Of a stretch of DNA of 36,698 nt, positions 14,951 to 23,138 are shown one piece after another. The DNA is from Bacillota bacterium. Lineage in GTDB: Bacteria; Bacillota; Clostridia; Christensenellales; CAG-138. Below the pieces are notes generated by a model. That model saw nothing but the letters and a program-made list of their open reading frames with translations. It had not been told where the DNA came from and did no database searches. Each line of letters opens with the position of its first letter. The first letter of the stretch is position 1. Made by a program: the position numbers and the translations under genes. The stretch spans positions 1-36,698 of the forward strand of contig JAEWCL010000016.1 of assembly GCA_023390655.1 (NCBI GenBank), written 5' to 3'.

Positions 14951-15000
14951 TGGTCATAACGCCACAAGGCGATGACATACCCCCAACCATCCTTAGAAAA

Positions 15001-15038
15001 GGCGGCGTCCGGCTCCCCCCGGGCGCTGCCGCTTTTTT
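15001..15038 (+). terminator. Terminator of the HtrA-like gene
   Basis: GGCGGCGTCCGG / CCGGGCGCTGCC stem followed by GCTTTTTT. Confidence 0.88.
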
Positions 15039-15115
15039 GGCGTGCCGGTGTCCTCCTTCGACATCCCCCGGGGACGCGCCGATGTAGGGGACGATATCTT
15101 GAGCAAACAAGCGCA

Positions 15116-15517
15116 TTATTCCGGCTGCCCGGTTCCTTTACTTTTCTCGCGCAACGCCTTTGCCAGCAATGGCGAGGCGATATAGAGCGCCTTGAGATTG
15201 CTGCTTAGCATCGTATGCTGCCAGGTGCCTTGCGCCAACTTTTCCTGCGCTTTCTCAGATTTGCTGATCAGGGAGGCGATTGGCGCAAGCGCTTTTTCCA
15301 AAGCCTCCTTGGTACCGGCGTCATTCGCTGCATGGCTTGCCAACAATTCGTTTGCTATCAAAGAGGAAGCGATTTTAAGTGCGTTGATCCTGTTCGTTTG
15401 CAACGTGTACTGGGAAGTGCCCTGTGCAAATTTCTCTTTGGCTTTCTCAGCCCTATGAATCATGGAAGCGATAGCCAGGAGGGCTCCCTCCCTATCGTTC
15501 TTTGTAGAATCATCCAT
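15116..15517 (-). CDS. Small helical protein made of two copies of a ~50-residue repeat
   Basis: A 133-residue soluble protein, no signal peptide. Residues about 11-59 and 75-123 are an internal duplication: both read A-L-x-x-I-A-S-(M/L)-I-x-x-(A/S)-E-K-A-x-E-K-(F/L)-A-Q-G-T-x-Q-x-T, followed by N-x-x-A-L-x-I-A-S-x-L-(I/L)-A-x-x-L. The duplication is also visible in the DNA. Each unit is probably a two-helix hairpin. No family is recognised. The start at 15517 follows AAGGGG at 6-7 bases; the long upstream extension of the frame runs through the zapA terminator and is rejected. Confidence 0.65.
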   Translation of the reverse strand: MDDSTKNDREGALLAIASMIHRAEKAKEKFAQGTSQYTLQTNRINALKIASSLIANELLASHAANDAGTKEALEKALAPIASLISKSEKAQEKLAQGTWQHTMLSSNLKALYIASPLLAKALREKSKGTGQPE

Positions 15518-15565
15518 AACGCACCCCTTACGAATCATTATAGGATATGATATCAACGCTCTTAT

Positions 15566-15598
15566 GAATAAAAGAGCCATCGGCGCATTGCCGATGGC
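15566..15598 (-). terminator. Terminator of zapA
   Basis: GCCATCGG / CCGATGGC (15576-15598) followed by TCTTTTATT on the minus strand, separating zapA from the repeat-protein gene. Confidence 0.75.
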
Positions 15599-15635
15599 AG
15601 GAATCCCTTTGGGGATTTTTTGATTTTTATTGCCG

Positions 15636-15983
15636 CTATTCGCCGATTTCCTGCGCCACAGCCTGCTTTTCTTCAAACGGATGCTTCACGGGCGCTTTTG
15701 CACCGCGCCGCGGCGGGAGGACAGGGGAGGAAAGATTCCTCAACTCCATAATCCGCCGATCAAGCTCCGCATACTGCTGCCTTAGTTTAAAAAGCTCGTC
15801 CGCCATATTGAGCGCGCTTAACATCACGCAGGTGCTTGTGCTCAATGCGGGATGGGATTTTTGTACTTCGTTGACCTTTTCATCCACATAGGCTGCGACA
15901 CTTTTGATATACGTTTCTTCCTCGGTACCGCACAAATGAACCGTTTGCCCGGCTACATGAACAGTGACACGCGTCTTCTGCAT
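15636..15983 (-). CDS. zapA: Cell division protein ZapA
   Basis: About 115 residues. The ZapA pattern is clear: a first strand pair K-T-R-V-T-V-H-V-A-G-Q-T-V-H-L-C-G, E-E-E-T-Y-I-K-S-V-A-A-Y-V-D-E-K-V-N-E-V, then a long helix (A-L-N-M-A-D-E-L-F-K-L-R-Q-Q-Y-x-E-L) forming the coiled-coil dimer. It binds FtsZ and cross-links filaments at midcell. The C-terminal tail (PPRRGAKAPVKHPFEEK) is basic and variable. The start at MQKTRV is chosen by family alignment; its ribosome binding site is weak (AAGG at 3 bases or GGGGG further out), so an upstream start is possible. Confidence 0.88.
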   Translation of the reverse strand: MQKTRVTVHVAGQTVHLCGTEEETYIKSVAAYVDEKVNEVQKSHPALSTSTCVMLSALNMADELFKLRQQYAELDRRIMELRNLSSPVLPPRRGAKAPVKHPFEEKQAVAQEIGE

Positions 15984-16266
15984 GTACCTTATAACCCCCA
16001 ACCATACTCTCTTTTTTACCAGTATACCCCTAATTTTCTTGTGGTGCAAGGGAAAATGCGCCTTTGCCCGTTTCTGGCGTTACGAAGCTGCGCTTATATC
16101 AGGCAGATATCGTATAACAAAAAGAATTCACACGAAATTCACATCAAAGATGCAAGAAAATCGGCAATATGCTACAATAAAAGCAATATCGTCTGTGAAT
16201 CATCCTATCAGCGAAACAATCTTTTGGGCTTGCTATCACAAAAGCAGAAAGGAAAACAGTAGAACA

Positions 16267-17442
16267 ATGAACGGTATTTCAAGTTTGTTCGAGGGCATAC
16301 TCACATTCCATTGGGAATATCTCATCATGTATGCCATCGGCGGGTTGCTCATTTATCTTGCCATAGCGAAGGATTATGAGCCGATGCTGCTGCTCCCCAT
16401 CGGATTCGGTGCGATCCTTGTCAATTTGCCGCTGAGCGTGATCTGGGGGCATGGCGGTGAAATCGGCTTGCTGCAAATCGTGTATAATTCCGGTATCCTT
16501 ACGGAGTTGTTCCCGGCGCTGATCTTCGTGGGAATTGGCGCGATGACGGATTTCCGTCCGCTGCTTGCAACGCCGAAAATGATGTTCTTTGGCGCAGCGG
16601 CACAGTTTGGCATTTTCTTCACGGTAATCGCAGTGATTTACCTGACCGCCGCCTTCCCCGTGTTGAACTTCAACCTGTATGACGCTGCCGCGATCGGCGT
16701 AATCGGCGCGGCGGACGGCCCGACCTCCATCGTGGTGGCCTCTGCGTTCTCCAAGTTCTCGAGCAATGATTTGGTAGGTCCCATCACAGTGGCGGCATAT
16801 TCTTATATGTCCCTGGTGCCCATCATCCAGCCACCGGTGATCAGACTCCTGACCACCCGGGAAGAGCGCAGGATCCGCATGACCTACAGCGACGTGACGC
16901 TGCCCAAGTGGGTCATGGTTCTTTTCCCCATTGGCATTACGGTATTCGCAGGCATTATCGCTCCCATCAGCGCACCGTTGATCGGCCTTCTGATGTTCGG
17001 CAACCTGCTCAAGGAAGCCGGCGTTGTGGAACGGCTTGCACAGGCGGCGCAGAAGGAGCTGTCCAACATCGTTACGCTGCTGCTGGGCATCACCATCGGT
17101 GCGTCCATGCACTTTGAAAAATTCCTTACGGGGCAGACGTTGGCGATTCTGGCGCTGGGCTTGGTCGCGTTTATATTTGATACTGCAGGCGGCGTGCTGT
17201 TTGCAAAGCTCATCAACGTGTTCTCCAGGAAAAACAAGGTCAACCCCATGATCGGCGCCGCGGGTATCTCCGCGTTCCCCATGGCTGCGCGTATCGTGCA
17301 GCGCATGGCCAAGGAAGAGGATCCCACGAACTTCATCCTGATGCAGGCGATGGGCGCGAATGTCTCCGGGCAGATCGGCTCCGTCATCGCGGGCGGCGTG
17401 ATTCTTTCCATCACCCCCTGGCTTGCGTCACTGATTAAATAA
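16267..17442 (+). CDS. Sodium-translocating decarboxylase, beta subunit
   Basis: A 391-residue integral membrane protein of the OadB/GcdB/MmdB family, which couples decarboxylation of a carboxybiotin carrier to sodium export. Many membrane segments are seen, and the family motifs are present: F-V-G-I-G-A-M-T-D-F, I-G-A-A-D-G-P-T-S-I-V-V-A-S, and G-I-T-I-G-A-S-M. Length is normal. The start at 16267 gives the usual N terminus; the ribosome binding site AAAGGAAAA is 13 bases off and weak, and the open frame upstream of it is not family-like. No alpha (carboxyltransferase) or biotin-carrier gene is in the window, so the partner enzyme must be encoded elsewhere. Confidence 0.95.
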   Translation: MNGISSLFEGILTFHWEYLIMYAIGGLLIYLAIAKDYEPMLLLPIGFGAILVNLPLSVIWGHGGEIGLLQIVYNSGILTELFPALIFVGIGAMTDFRPLLATPKMMFFGAAAQFGIFFTVIAVIYLTAAFPVLNFNLYDAAAIGVIGAADGPTSIVVASAFSKFSSNDLVGPITVAAYSYMSLVPIIQPPVIRLLTTREERRIRMTYSDVTLPKWVMVLFPIGITVFAGIIAPISAPLIGLLMFGNLLKEAGVVERLAQAAQKELSNIVTLLLGITIGASMHFEKFLTGQTLAILALGLVAFIFDTAGGVLFAKLINVFSRKNKVNPMIGAAGISAFPMAARIVQRMAKEEDPTNFILMQAMGANVSGQIGSVIAGGVILSITPWLASLIK

Positions 17443-17456
17443 GGAGGGCAAAAGCA

Positions 17457-17588
17457 ATGTCGATTATTGAAGCGGGTTGGACGCTGATGGGCTTTGGCCT
17501 TGTGGGCGTATTCGTATCCCTGATTCTGTTCTACTTCTTTGCTAAGATCATGGTTTCTATTGGAAGCAAGCAGAGCAAGAAAGACTGA
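17457..17588 (+). CDS. Small OadG-type gamma subunit of the sodium pump decarboxylase
   Basis: A 43-residue protein: a short N terminus (MSIIEAGWTLMGFG), one membrane helix (about 11-31) and a basic tail (SIGSKQSKKD). The G-W-T-L-M-G-F-G-L-V-G-V-F motif is typical of OadG/MmdC gamma subunits, which help assemble and anchor the complex. AGGAGG overlaps the beta-subunit stop, so the two genes are co-translated. It is at the short end for the family, lacking the long soluble tail of OadG. Confidence 0.85.
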   Translation: MSIIEAGWTLMGFGLVGVFVSLILFYFFAKIMVSIGSKQSKKD

Positions 17589-17603
17589 TGATGTGATTGA
17601 AAC

Positions 17604-17635
17604 GGCGTGCGCCTAAAGGGCGCACGCCATTTTTG
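17604..17635 (+). terminator. Terminator of the sodium pump gene pair
   Basis: GGCGTGCGCC / GGCGCACGCC with a short loop, followed by ATTTTTG. Confidence 0.9.
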
Positions 17636-17724
17636 TATGCGGCGGGTAAGCGATGCTTGAACTGCCCGCCGTTTACAGGATACAATAGTAGGTATCACCG
17701 GAGGATGGTTACAAGGGGGCGCAT

Positions 17725-18495
17725 ATGGAGTATTTGGACGCGGGGCGCGCATTGCTGTTTTCGCTTGCGGCGGGGCTTTCCACGCTGCTTGGCGCGCTGG
17801 TTGTTTTTCTTGTAAAAGGAAAGAGTGAAAAGGCGGTGACGGCTTCCCTGGGCTTTGCGGCAGGGGTAATGATCAGCGTCTCTTTTTTGGATATGCTGCC
17901 GGGTGCGGCGGACGCGCTTTCCCAATGGGCAGGGCCGCAGCTTGGCATCCTTTATATGATCGCTGCCCTGATTGCGGGCGTGCTCGTTGCGGCGGGGATC
18001 GATCATTTTGTACCGCATGAGCATTTGGAGGGGCAGGAGCAGTCCCACGGCAATATGTACCGGCTGGGCATGATGTCCATGCTGGCAATCGCGGTGCATA
18101 ATTTCCCGGAAGGGATCGCAACATTTATGGCCGGGATTTCCGACGCGAAGCTGGGGCTCTCCATTGCGGTGGCGATTGCCATGCACAATATTCCCGAGGG
18201 CATCACGGTTGCAATGCCCGTCTATTATGCGACGGGGAACAAAAAACGGGCGTTGTGGTTCACCTTCCTGTCCGGCATTTCAGAACCATTAGGCGCGTTG
18301 CTTGCGTTTTTAGTCCTCAGGCCATTTATCAATGATCTGCTGCTGGGCTTTGTGTTTGGGCTTGTTTCCGGTATTATGCTTTATATCGCCATTGAGGAAC
18401 TCATTCCCTCTTCCCGCCAGTACGGATATACGCGTCTTGCGCTGTTTTCCACAATCGCGGGTATTTGCATTATGCCGCTCACGCATATTTTGTAG
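17725..18495 (+). CDS. zupT: ZIP-family divalent metal transporter (ZupT-like)
   Basis: A 256-residue membrane protein with eight predicted membrane segments. The paired metal-site motifs H-N-F-P-E-G (segment 4, about 130-135) and H-N-I-P-E-G (segment 5, about 155-160) are intact, and the loop between segments 3 and 4 is His-rich (HFVPHEHLEGQEQSHG). The family takes up zinc and other divalent cations. AAGGGGG precedes the ATG at 5 bases. It forms a single-gene unit ended by a strong hairpin. Confidence 0.95.
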   Translation: MEYLDAGRALLFSLAAGLSTLLGALVVFLVKGKSEKAVTASLGFAAGVMISVSFLDMLPGAADALSQWAGPQLGILYMIAALIAGVLVAAGIDHFVPHEHLEGQEQSHGNMYRLGMMSMLAIAVHNFPEGIATFMAGISDAKLGLSIAVAIAMHNIPEGITVAMPVYYATGNKKRALWFTFLSGISEPLGALLAFLVLRPFINDLLLGFVFGLVSGIMLYIAIEELIPSSRQYGYTRLALFSTIAGICIMPLTHIL

Positions 18496-18510
18496 CTGCA
18501 CATCAGGCAG

Positions 18511-18546
18511 CATAGAAAAGGGCGCTTTGCAGCGCCCTTTTCTATG
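18511..18546 (+). terminator. Terminator of the ZIP transporter gene
   Basis: A perfect 16-bp stem (18511-18526 / 18531-18546) with a 4-base loop; the 3' arm contains CCCTTTTCT. Confidence 0.85.
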
Positions 18547-18595
18547 CTAAAAATCAGATGACGCGCTTTTTTAACATTTGTGCCATTATTGTCCC

Positions 18596-18624
18596 TTTAC
18601 AATAAAAAGTTGCGGGCGCATAAT
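18596..18624 (+). promoter_or_regulatory. Promoter of the marR-ABC operon
   Basis: TTTACA and CATAAT are separated by 17 bases, just upstream of the inverted-repeat operator. Confidence 0.7.
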
Positions 18625-18656
18625 AGTGAAGTGCGTAATAATGAAGTACTTCACTA
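18624..18656. promoter_or_regulatory. Probable MarR operator
   Basis: TAGTGAAGT (18624-18632) and ACTTCACTA (18648-18656) form an inverted repeat over the start of transcription; within it GAAGTACTTC (18643-18652) is itself a perfect palindrome. A dimeric MarR protein encoded next door would be expected to bind here and repress its own operon. Confidence 0.7.
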
Positions 18657-18675
18657 AATAAAGGGGGGAGTTGCG

Positions 18676-19194
18676 ATGCCGGAACGTCACTTTGGCGTTG
18701 GGCTGCAGATTGAAAAATTGGTCTGCCTGCGGCGCGTATTGCAGCGCAAAGCGGCGGAAACGACGCTGCTGCACCGCGGACAACTGCCGGTGCTTGAATA
18801 TATCCGTGGAAATCCCGGATGCACGCAGGTGCAGATCGCGGAGGCACTGCTTGTTTCGCCATCCTCGGTGGCGCAGTCCACAAAACGGATGCAGCGGGAC
18901 GAACTTTTGAAGAAACAGACCGAGGAGGACCAGCGCTGCAACCGGCTCTACTTAACGCAACATGGCGAGGCGGTTTCCGAAACCTGCCGGAAGCGCTTTG
19001 TGGAGACGGATGCGGAAGTGTTTTCCGTGCTTTCCGAGGAAGAACGGGAGACGTTTACCCGTTTGATGGGAAAGCTTATCGGCAATGCGGCGCAATTGGC
19101 GGGCATTGATGTGGAACAGATGGATTTTGAGTCTCTCATGCAGTTCAAGCATAGAATGCATGCAGATAAACTTGGGGAGAAGAAAAGATGCTAA
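18676..19194 (+). CDS. MarR-family transcriptional regulator
   Basis: A 172-residue winged-helix protein. The helix-turn-helix lies at about 50-75 (C-T-Q-V-Q-I-A-E-A-L-L-V-S-P-S-S-V-A-Q-S-T-K-R-M), followed by the wing with D-Q-R-C-N-R-L-Y-L-T and helices for dimerisation. It probably represses the exporter genes behind it through the inverted repeat in their promoter and is released by a small-molecule ligand. AAGGGGGG is a strong ribosome binding site. The stop overlaps the start of the first ABC gene by 7 bases. Confidence 0.93.
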   Translation: MPERHFGVGLQIEKLVCLRRVLQRKAAETTLLHRGQLPVLEYIRGNPGCTQVQIAEALLVSPSSVAQSTKRMQRDELLKKQTEEDQRCNRLYLTQHGEAVSETCRKRFVETDAEVFSVLSEEERETFTRLMGKLIGNAAQLAGIDVEQMDFESLMQFKHRMHADKLGEKKRC

Positions 19195-20927
19195 AAACGC
19201 TTCTGCGCCATTTGGGTGCATACAAAAAGCAAGCCATCCTTGCGCCGATCACGATGATCCTGGAGGTGGCGATGGAGGTCACGATCCCGTTTTTGATGTC
19301 TCGCATCATCAACATCGGCGTGGCGAACGGAGATACCGCTTATATTGCGAGAATCGGCCTGCTCATGATCGGCATGGCGTTTTTTTCGCTGTGCTTTGGG
19401 ATGCTGACCTCCCGCCTTTCGTCTACGGCGGGCGCGGGGTTTGCAAAAAACATCCGGGAAGCGCTGTTTGGGCGCATACAGGAGTTTTCCTTTTCCAATG
19501 TAGACCGGTTTAGCACCGCAAGCCTTGTTACCCGGCTGACGACCGACGTTACAAGCGTGCAGAACACCTTCATGATGACGCTGCGCCTTGCGGTACGCGC
19601 GCCGGTGATGCTGGTGTTCGCGGTCATCATGGCGGTATCCATCAACACGGAGCTTGCGACGGTGTTCCTTGTTGCGGTGCCGGTGCTCGCGGTGACGCTC
19701 ATCATCGTCATGACCTCCGCCTATCCGCGCTTTAGAAAGATGCTGGCCGAGTATGACGTGATGAACCGCAATGTGCAGGAGGATCTCATCGGCATCCGCG
19801 TTGTCAAGGCGTTTGTGCGTGAGGACCATGAGACGGAAAAATTCCGCCGCTCGTCCACCCGTGTGATGCAGCTGCAGTATGCCGCGGAGCGTATCGTGAT
19901 CTTCATCATGCCTGCCATGATGTTCGTGATGTACGGATGTATGATCGCAATTTCCTGGTTCGGCGGTGTTCGGATTATCAACGGCACGATGCTCACGGGT
20001 GATCTGATGAGCTTTGTGAGCTACACCACGCAGATTCTGATGTCCCTGATGATGATGGGCATGGTGTTCATGATGATCGTCATTACCCGCGCGTCATTCG
20101 CGCGTATCGCGGAAGTGCTCGATGAAAAGCCCGGTATCGTAAACCCGGAAAACGGTGTCAAGGAAGTGCCCCACGGCGGCGTGGCGTTTGAAAACGTCCG
20201 CTTCCGCTACAGCGCGGGTTCCGGTGAACACACGTTGAGCGATATCAGCCTGCACATTGCGCCCGGGCAGACGGTGGGCGTCATGGGGGCAACAGGTTCC
20301 GCAAAAACGACGTTGGTGCAGTTGATTCCAAGGTTGTATGACGTCAACGAAGGGCGTGTGCTCGTGGGCGGAAACGATGTGCGCAGCTATGATCTGAAGG
20401 CCCTGCGCGACGCGGTCGCCATGGTGCTGCAAAACAACGTCCTGTTTTCGGGCACCATACGGGAAAACCTCAAATGGGGCAATGAGGACGCGACGGATGA
20501 ACAGATTGCGGCAGCCTGCCGCATTGTACAGGCGCATGAATTTGTCATGGGCTTCCCCGAAGGATATGATACCGATCTTGGACAGGGCGGCGTGAACCTC
20601 TCCGGCGGGCAGAAGCAGCGGCTTTGCATTGCCCGGGCGCTGTTGAAGCGCCCCAAGATTATGATATTGGACGACAGCACAAGCGCTGTGGATACCGAGA
20701 CGGACCGGCGCATCCGCAGCGGCCTCAAACAGGAGCTGTCCGGGATGACCACCATCATCATTGCGCAGCGCGCCGCGTCCATCATGGATGCGGACCAGAT
20801 CGTAGTGCTGGATGAAGGGCGCATCAGCGCGGTGGGCACCCATGAACAACTGCTCGGTTCGAGCGAGATTTACCGGGAAGTCTACGCCTCCCAGCACAAA
20901 GGAGTGGATGAATATGCCAAAGCCTGA
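19188..20927 (+). CDS. Heterodimeric ABC exporter subunit with degenerate ATPase site
   Basis: A 579-residue fused exporter: six membrane helices (1-310) then an ATPase domain (about 330-570). It resembles the TM287/BmrC side of heterodimeric multidrug exporters. Walker A is G-A-T-G-S-A-K-T with Ala372 in place of the usual Gly; the catalytic Glu after Walker B is Asp496 (L-D-D-S-T-S); the switch His is Gln527 (A-Q-R). The signature L-S-G-G-Q is canonical. So its own nucleotide site is predicted to bind ATP but hydrolyse poorly, while its signature completes the active site of the partner. It overlaps both neighbours, consistent with 1:1 production. Substrate unknown; drugs or lipids are typical. 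Confidence 0.95.
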   Translation: MLKTLLRHLGAYKKQAILAPITMILEVAMEVTIPFLMSRIINIGVANGDTAYIARIGLLMIGMAFFSLCFGMLTSRLSSTAGAGFAKNIREALFGRIQEFSFSNVDRFSTASLVTRLTTDVTSVQNTFMMTLRLAVRAPVMLVFAVIMAVSINTELATVFLVAVPVLAVTLIIVMTSAYPRFRKMLAEYDVMNRNVQEDLIGIRVVKAFVREDHETEKFRRSSTRVMQLQYAAERIVIFIMPAMMFVMYGCMIAISWFGGVRIINGTMLTGDLMSFVSYTTQILMSLMMMGMVFMMIVITRASFARIAEVLDEKPGIVNPENGVKEVPHGGVAFENVRFRYSAGSGEHTLSDISLHIAPGQTVGVMGATGSAKTTLVQLIPRLYDVNEGRVLVGGNDVRSYDLKALRDAVAMVLQNNVLFSGTIRENLKWGNEDATDEQIAAACRIVQAHEFVMGFPEGYDTDLGQGGVNLSGGQKQRLCIARALLKRPKIMILDDSTSAVDTETDRRIRSGLKQELSGMTTIIIAQRAASIMDADQIVVLDEGRISAVGTHEQLLGSSEIYREVYASQHKGVDEYAKA

Positions 20928-22809
20928 CATGAAGAAGATGGGCGGGAAGGGGAGGGGCCCCAAGAATGCGATGGGTACGCTCAAGCGCATCCTGGGATAC
21001 CTCAAGCCGTACCGCGTCCAATTGATCATTGTACTAGTCAGCGTCCTCATCAGCACGGGTGCTTCCGTTGCGGGCTCGTACTTTTTGAAGCCGCTCATCA
21101 ACGATTATATCCTGCCGCTGGTCGGGCAGAAGAACCCGGACCTCTCGGGCCTTGCGCACATGCTGCTGCGCATCGGCTGCGTATACGCCGTGGGCGTGGC
21201 GGCGGCCTACCTCTATAACCGGCTGATGATCAACGTTTCGGTGGGGACGCTCAACAACATCCGCAACGATCTGTTTTCCAAGATGCAGCAGCTGCCGCTC
21301 AAGTATTTTGATACGCACACCCATGGCGAGCTGATGAGCCGCTACACGAACGATACCGATACGCTGCGGCAGTTTCTGGGGCAAAGCTTTGTACAGATCC
21401 TTTCCTCCACATTGACGGTAATTAGCGTGTTCATCGTGATGCTTCTGTTAAACCCGGTGCTCACGGTACTGGTCGTGGTCATGCTCGGCGTCATGCTGTG
21501 GGCCGTGCAGGCGCTTGGAAAGCGCAGCGGCATGTATTTCCGCAGGCAGCAGGAGGCAATCGGCGCCGCCAACGGTTATATTGAGGAAATGATCGAAGGC
21601 CAGAAGGTCGTGAAAGTCTTTTCGCGGGAGCAGGAGGCGCAGTCGCACTTTGGCCATCTCAATGAGGAGCTTTACCAGTCGGCCCGAGGGGCCAATACGT
21701 TTGCAAGCATCCTGATGCCGGTCATGAACAACCTTTCCTATGTGCACTATGCGCTGACCGCCATGACGGGCGGCTTGCTGGCGGTAGGGTACGGGCTTGA
21801 CCTTGGCACGCTCGCGGCGTTTTTGCAATATACGCGCTCCTTTTCGCAGCCGATCGTCCAGGTTTCCCAGCAGTTCAATGCCGTGATGCAGGCGCTCGCG
21901 GGCGCGGAACGGATATTTGACCTGATCGACCAGGAGCCCGAGGTGGATGAAGGGAAAGTAAGCCTCGTCTATGCAAGCAAACATGCGGACGGCACGTTTA
22001 CGGAGAGCGAAACGCGCACCGGCACCTGGGCGTGGAGGCGGGTCAACGAAGACGGCACGATTACCTATAAAGAGGTCATGGGCGATGTGCGGCTGGAGGA
22101 TGTGGGGTTCCGGTATGTGCCGGAAAAGCCGGTGCTCGATGAGATGTCCCTCTACGCAAAGCCGGGACAGAAGATCGCGTTTGTCGGCTCCACCGGCGCA
22201 GGGAAAACCACCATTACAAACCTCATCAACCGCTTCTACGATGTTAACGAGGGGCGCATCCTCTATGACGGCATCGACGTCAGGGAGATCAAAAAAGCGG
22301 ACCTGCGGCGCTCACTCGCGATCGTATTGCAGGATACGCACCTGTTTACCGGCACCGTGCTTGAAAACATCCGCTATGGCAGGCTTGACGCAACGGAAGC
22401 GGAGGTAAAGCGCGCCGCAAAGCTCGCTAACGCCGATTCGTTTATCCGCCACCTGCCCGATGGTTATGATACAATGCTCACCGGCGACGGCGCGAACCTG
22501 AGCCAGGGGCAGCGGCAGCTGCTCGCCATTGCGCGTGCGGCGCTTGCCGATCCCCCGGTGCTCATACTCGACGAGGCCACAAGCTCCATCGATACGCGTA
22601 CCGAGGCGCTCATTGAAAAGGGCATGGATCAGCTCATGCAGGGACGCACGGTGTTTGTCATTGCGCACCGCCTTTCCACGGTGCGAAACGCCAACGCCAT
22701 CATGGTGCTCGAACAGGGGCATATCATTGAGCGTGGGGATCATGACGACCTGCTCGCACAGCGCGGCAAATACTATCAGCTCTATACCGGCGCGTTTGAG
22801 CTTTCGTAA
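20914..22809 (+). CDS. Heterodimeric ABC exporter subunit with catalytic ATPase site
   Basis: A 631-residue partner of the preceding protein, of TM288/BmrD type. Six membrane helices are followed by a family-typical insertion before the ATPase domain (about 350-390, HADGTFTESETRTGTWAW). Walker A is canonical (G-S-T-G-A-G-K-T, Lys431), the catalytic Glu554 is present (L-D-E-A-T-S) and the switch His is intact (A-H-R-L-S-T), but the signature is L-S-Q-G-Q, typical of this half. The start at 20914 is 9 bases from AAAGGAG; the ATG at 20908 would be only 3 bases away. It overlaps the preceding gene by 14 bases. Confidence 0.95.
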   Translation: MPKPDMKKMGGKGRGPKNAMGTLKRILGYLKPYRVQLIIVLVSVLISTGASVAGSYFLKPLINDYILPLVGQKNPDLSGLAHMLLRIGCVYAVGVAAAYLYNRLMINVSVGTLNNIRNDLFSKMQQLPLKYFDTHTHGELMSRYTNDTDTLRQFLGQSFVQILSSTLTVISVFIVMLLLNPVLTVLVVVMLGVMLWAVQALGKRSGMYFRRQQEAIGAANGYIEEMIEGQKVVKVFSREQEAQSHFGHLNEELYQSARGANTFASILMPVMNNLSYVHYALTAMTGGLLAVGYGLDLGTLAAFLQYTRSFSQPIVQVSQQFNAVMQALAGAERIFDLIDQEPEVDEGKVSLVYASKHADGTFTESETRTGTWAWRRVNEDGTITYKEVMGDVRLEDVGFRYVPEKPVLDEMSLYAKPGQKIAFVGSTGAGKTTITNLINRFYDVNEGRILYDGIDVREIKKADLRRSLAIVLQDTHLFTGTVLENIRYGRLDATEAEVKRAAKLANADSFIRHLPDGYDTMLTGDGANLSQGQRQLLAIARAALADPPVLILDEATSSIDTRTEALIEKGMDQLMQGRTVFVIAHRLSTVRNANAIMVLEQGHIIERGDHDDLLAQRGKYYQLYTGAFELS

Positions 22810-22829
22810 CGCAATATACAAAAACAAAC

Positions 22830-22860
22830 AAGAGGCCTGCGGCTATGCCGCAGGCCTCTT
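22830..22860 (+). terminator. Hairpin after the ABC operon
   Basis: A perfect 14-bp stem AAGAGGCCTGCGGC and complement with a 3-base loop, 21 bases after the stop. The T-run is short (CTCTTAG), so termination may be leaky. Confidence 0.7.
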
Positions 22861-22869
22861 AGTCATAAA

Positions 22870-23138
22870 CCTTTTTCAGGGGCTTTACCCCTGAACCTTA
22901 CCCAAGGGACATTCCCTTGGGAATCCCTTTCGCCGAAAACGGTCGTTTTAGGGCATTTCCATGATGGGTTCTTAGGGACGTTACGGCCCTAAGCGGGTGT
23001 TTGGGAGCCGAAGCTGAGCGCCGCCAGTGGCGGAGCAAGCGAAGCGGAGGCTCAGTGCGCAAGGGAGTGTAAGCCCATAGGGGATTGCACGACCATTGCA
23101 AACTGTGGGTCCGCAGGCAGAGCCCTCAACGTATTCGG
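22870..23138. repeat. Hairpin-rich intergenic element
   Basis: No gene is seen. The stretch is a row of inverted repeats: CAGGGG/CCCCTG (22878-22894), CCAAGGGA/TCCCTTGG (22904-22922), TTAGGG/CCCTAA (22970-22992) and CCGCC/GGCGG within a longer GC-rich block with CTGAGC/GCTCAG (23012-23056). Such strings recall dispersed intergenic repeats of clostridial genomes. It lies between two convergent genes. Confidence 0.5.

Noticed and set aside
15964..16266. Upstream extension of the sodium pump beta subunit frame
   Set aside because: The sequence is not family-like, overlaps the zapA promoter region, and the protein is full length from 16267.
16279..17112. Minus-strand open frame rich in His, Gln and Asp
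   Set aside because: It is the mirror of the sodium pump beta subunit; its odd composition is that of an antisense frame over a membrane protein.
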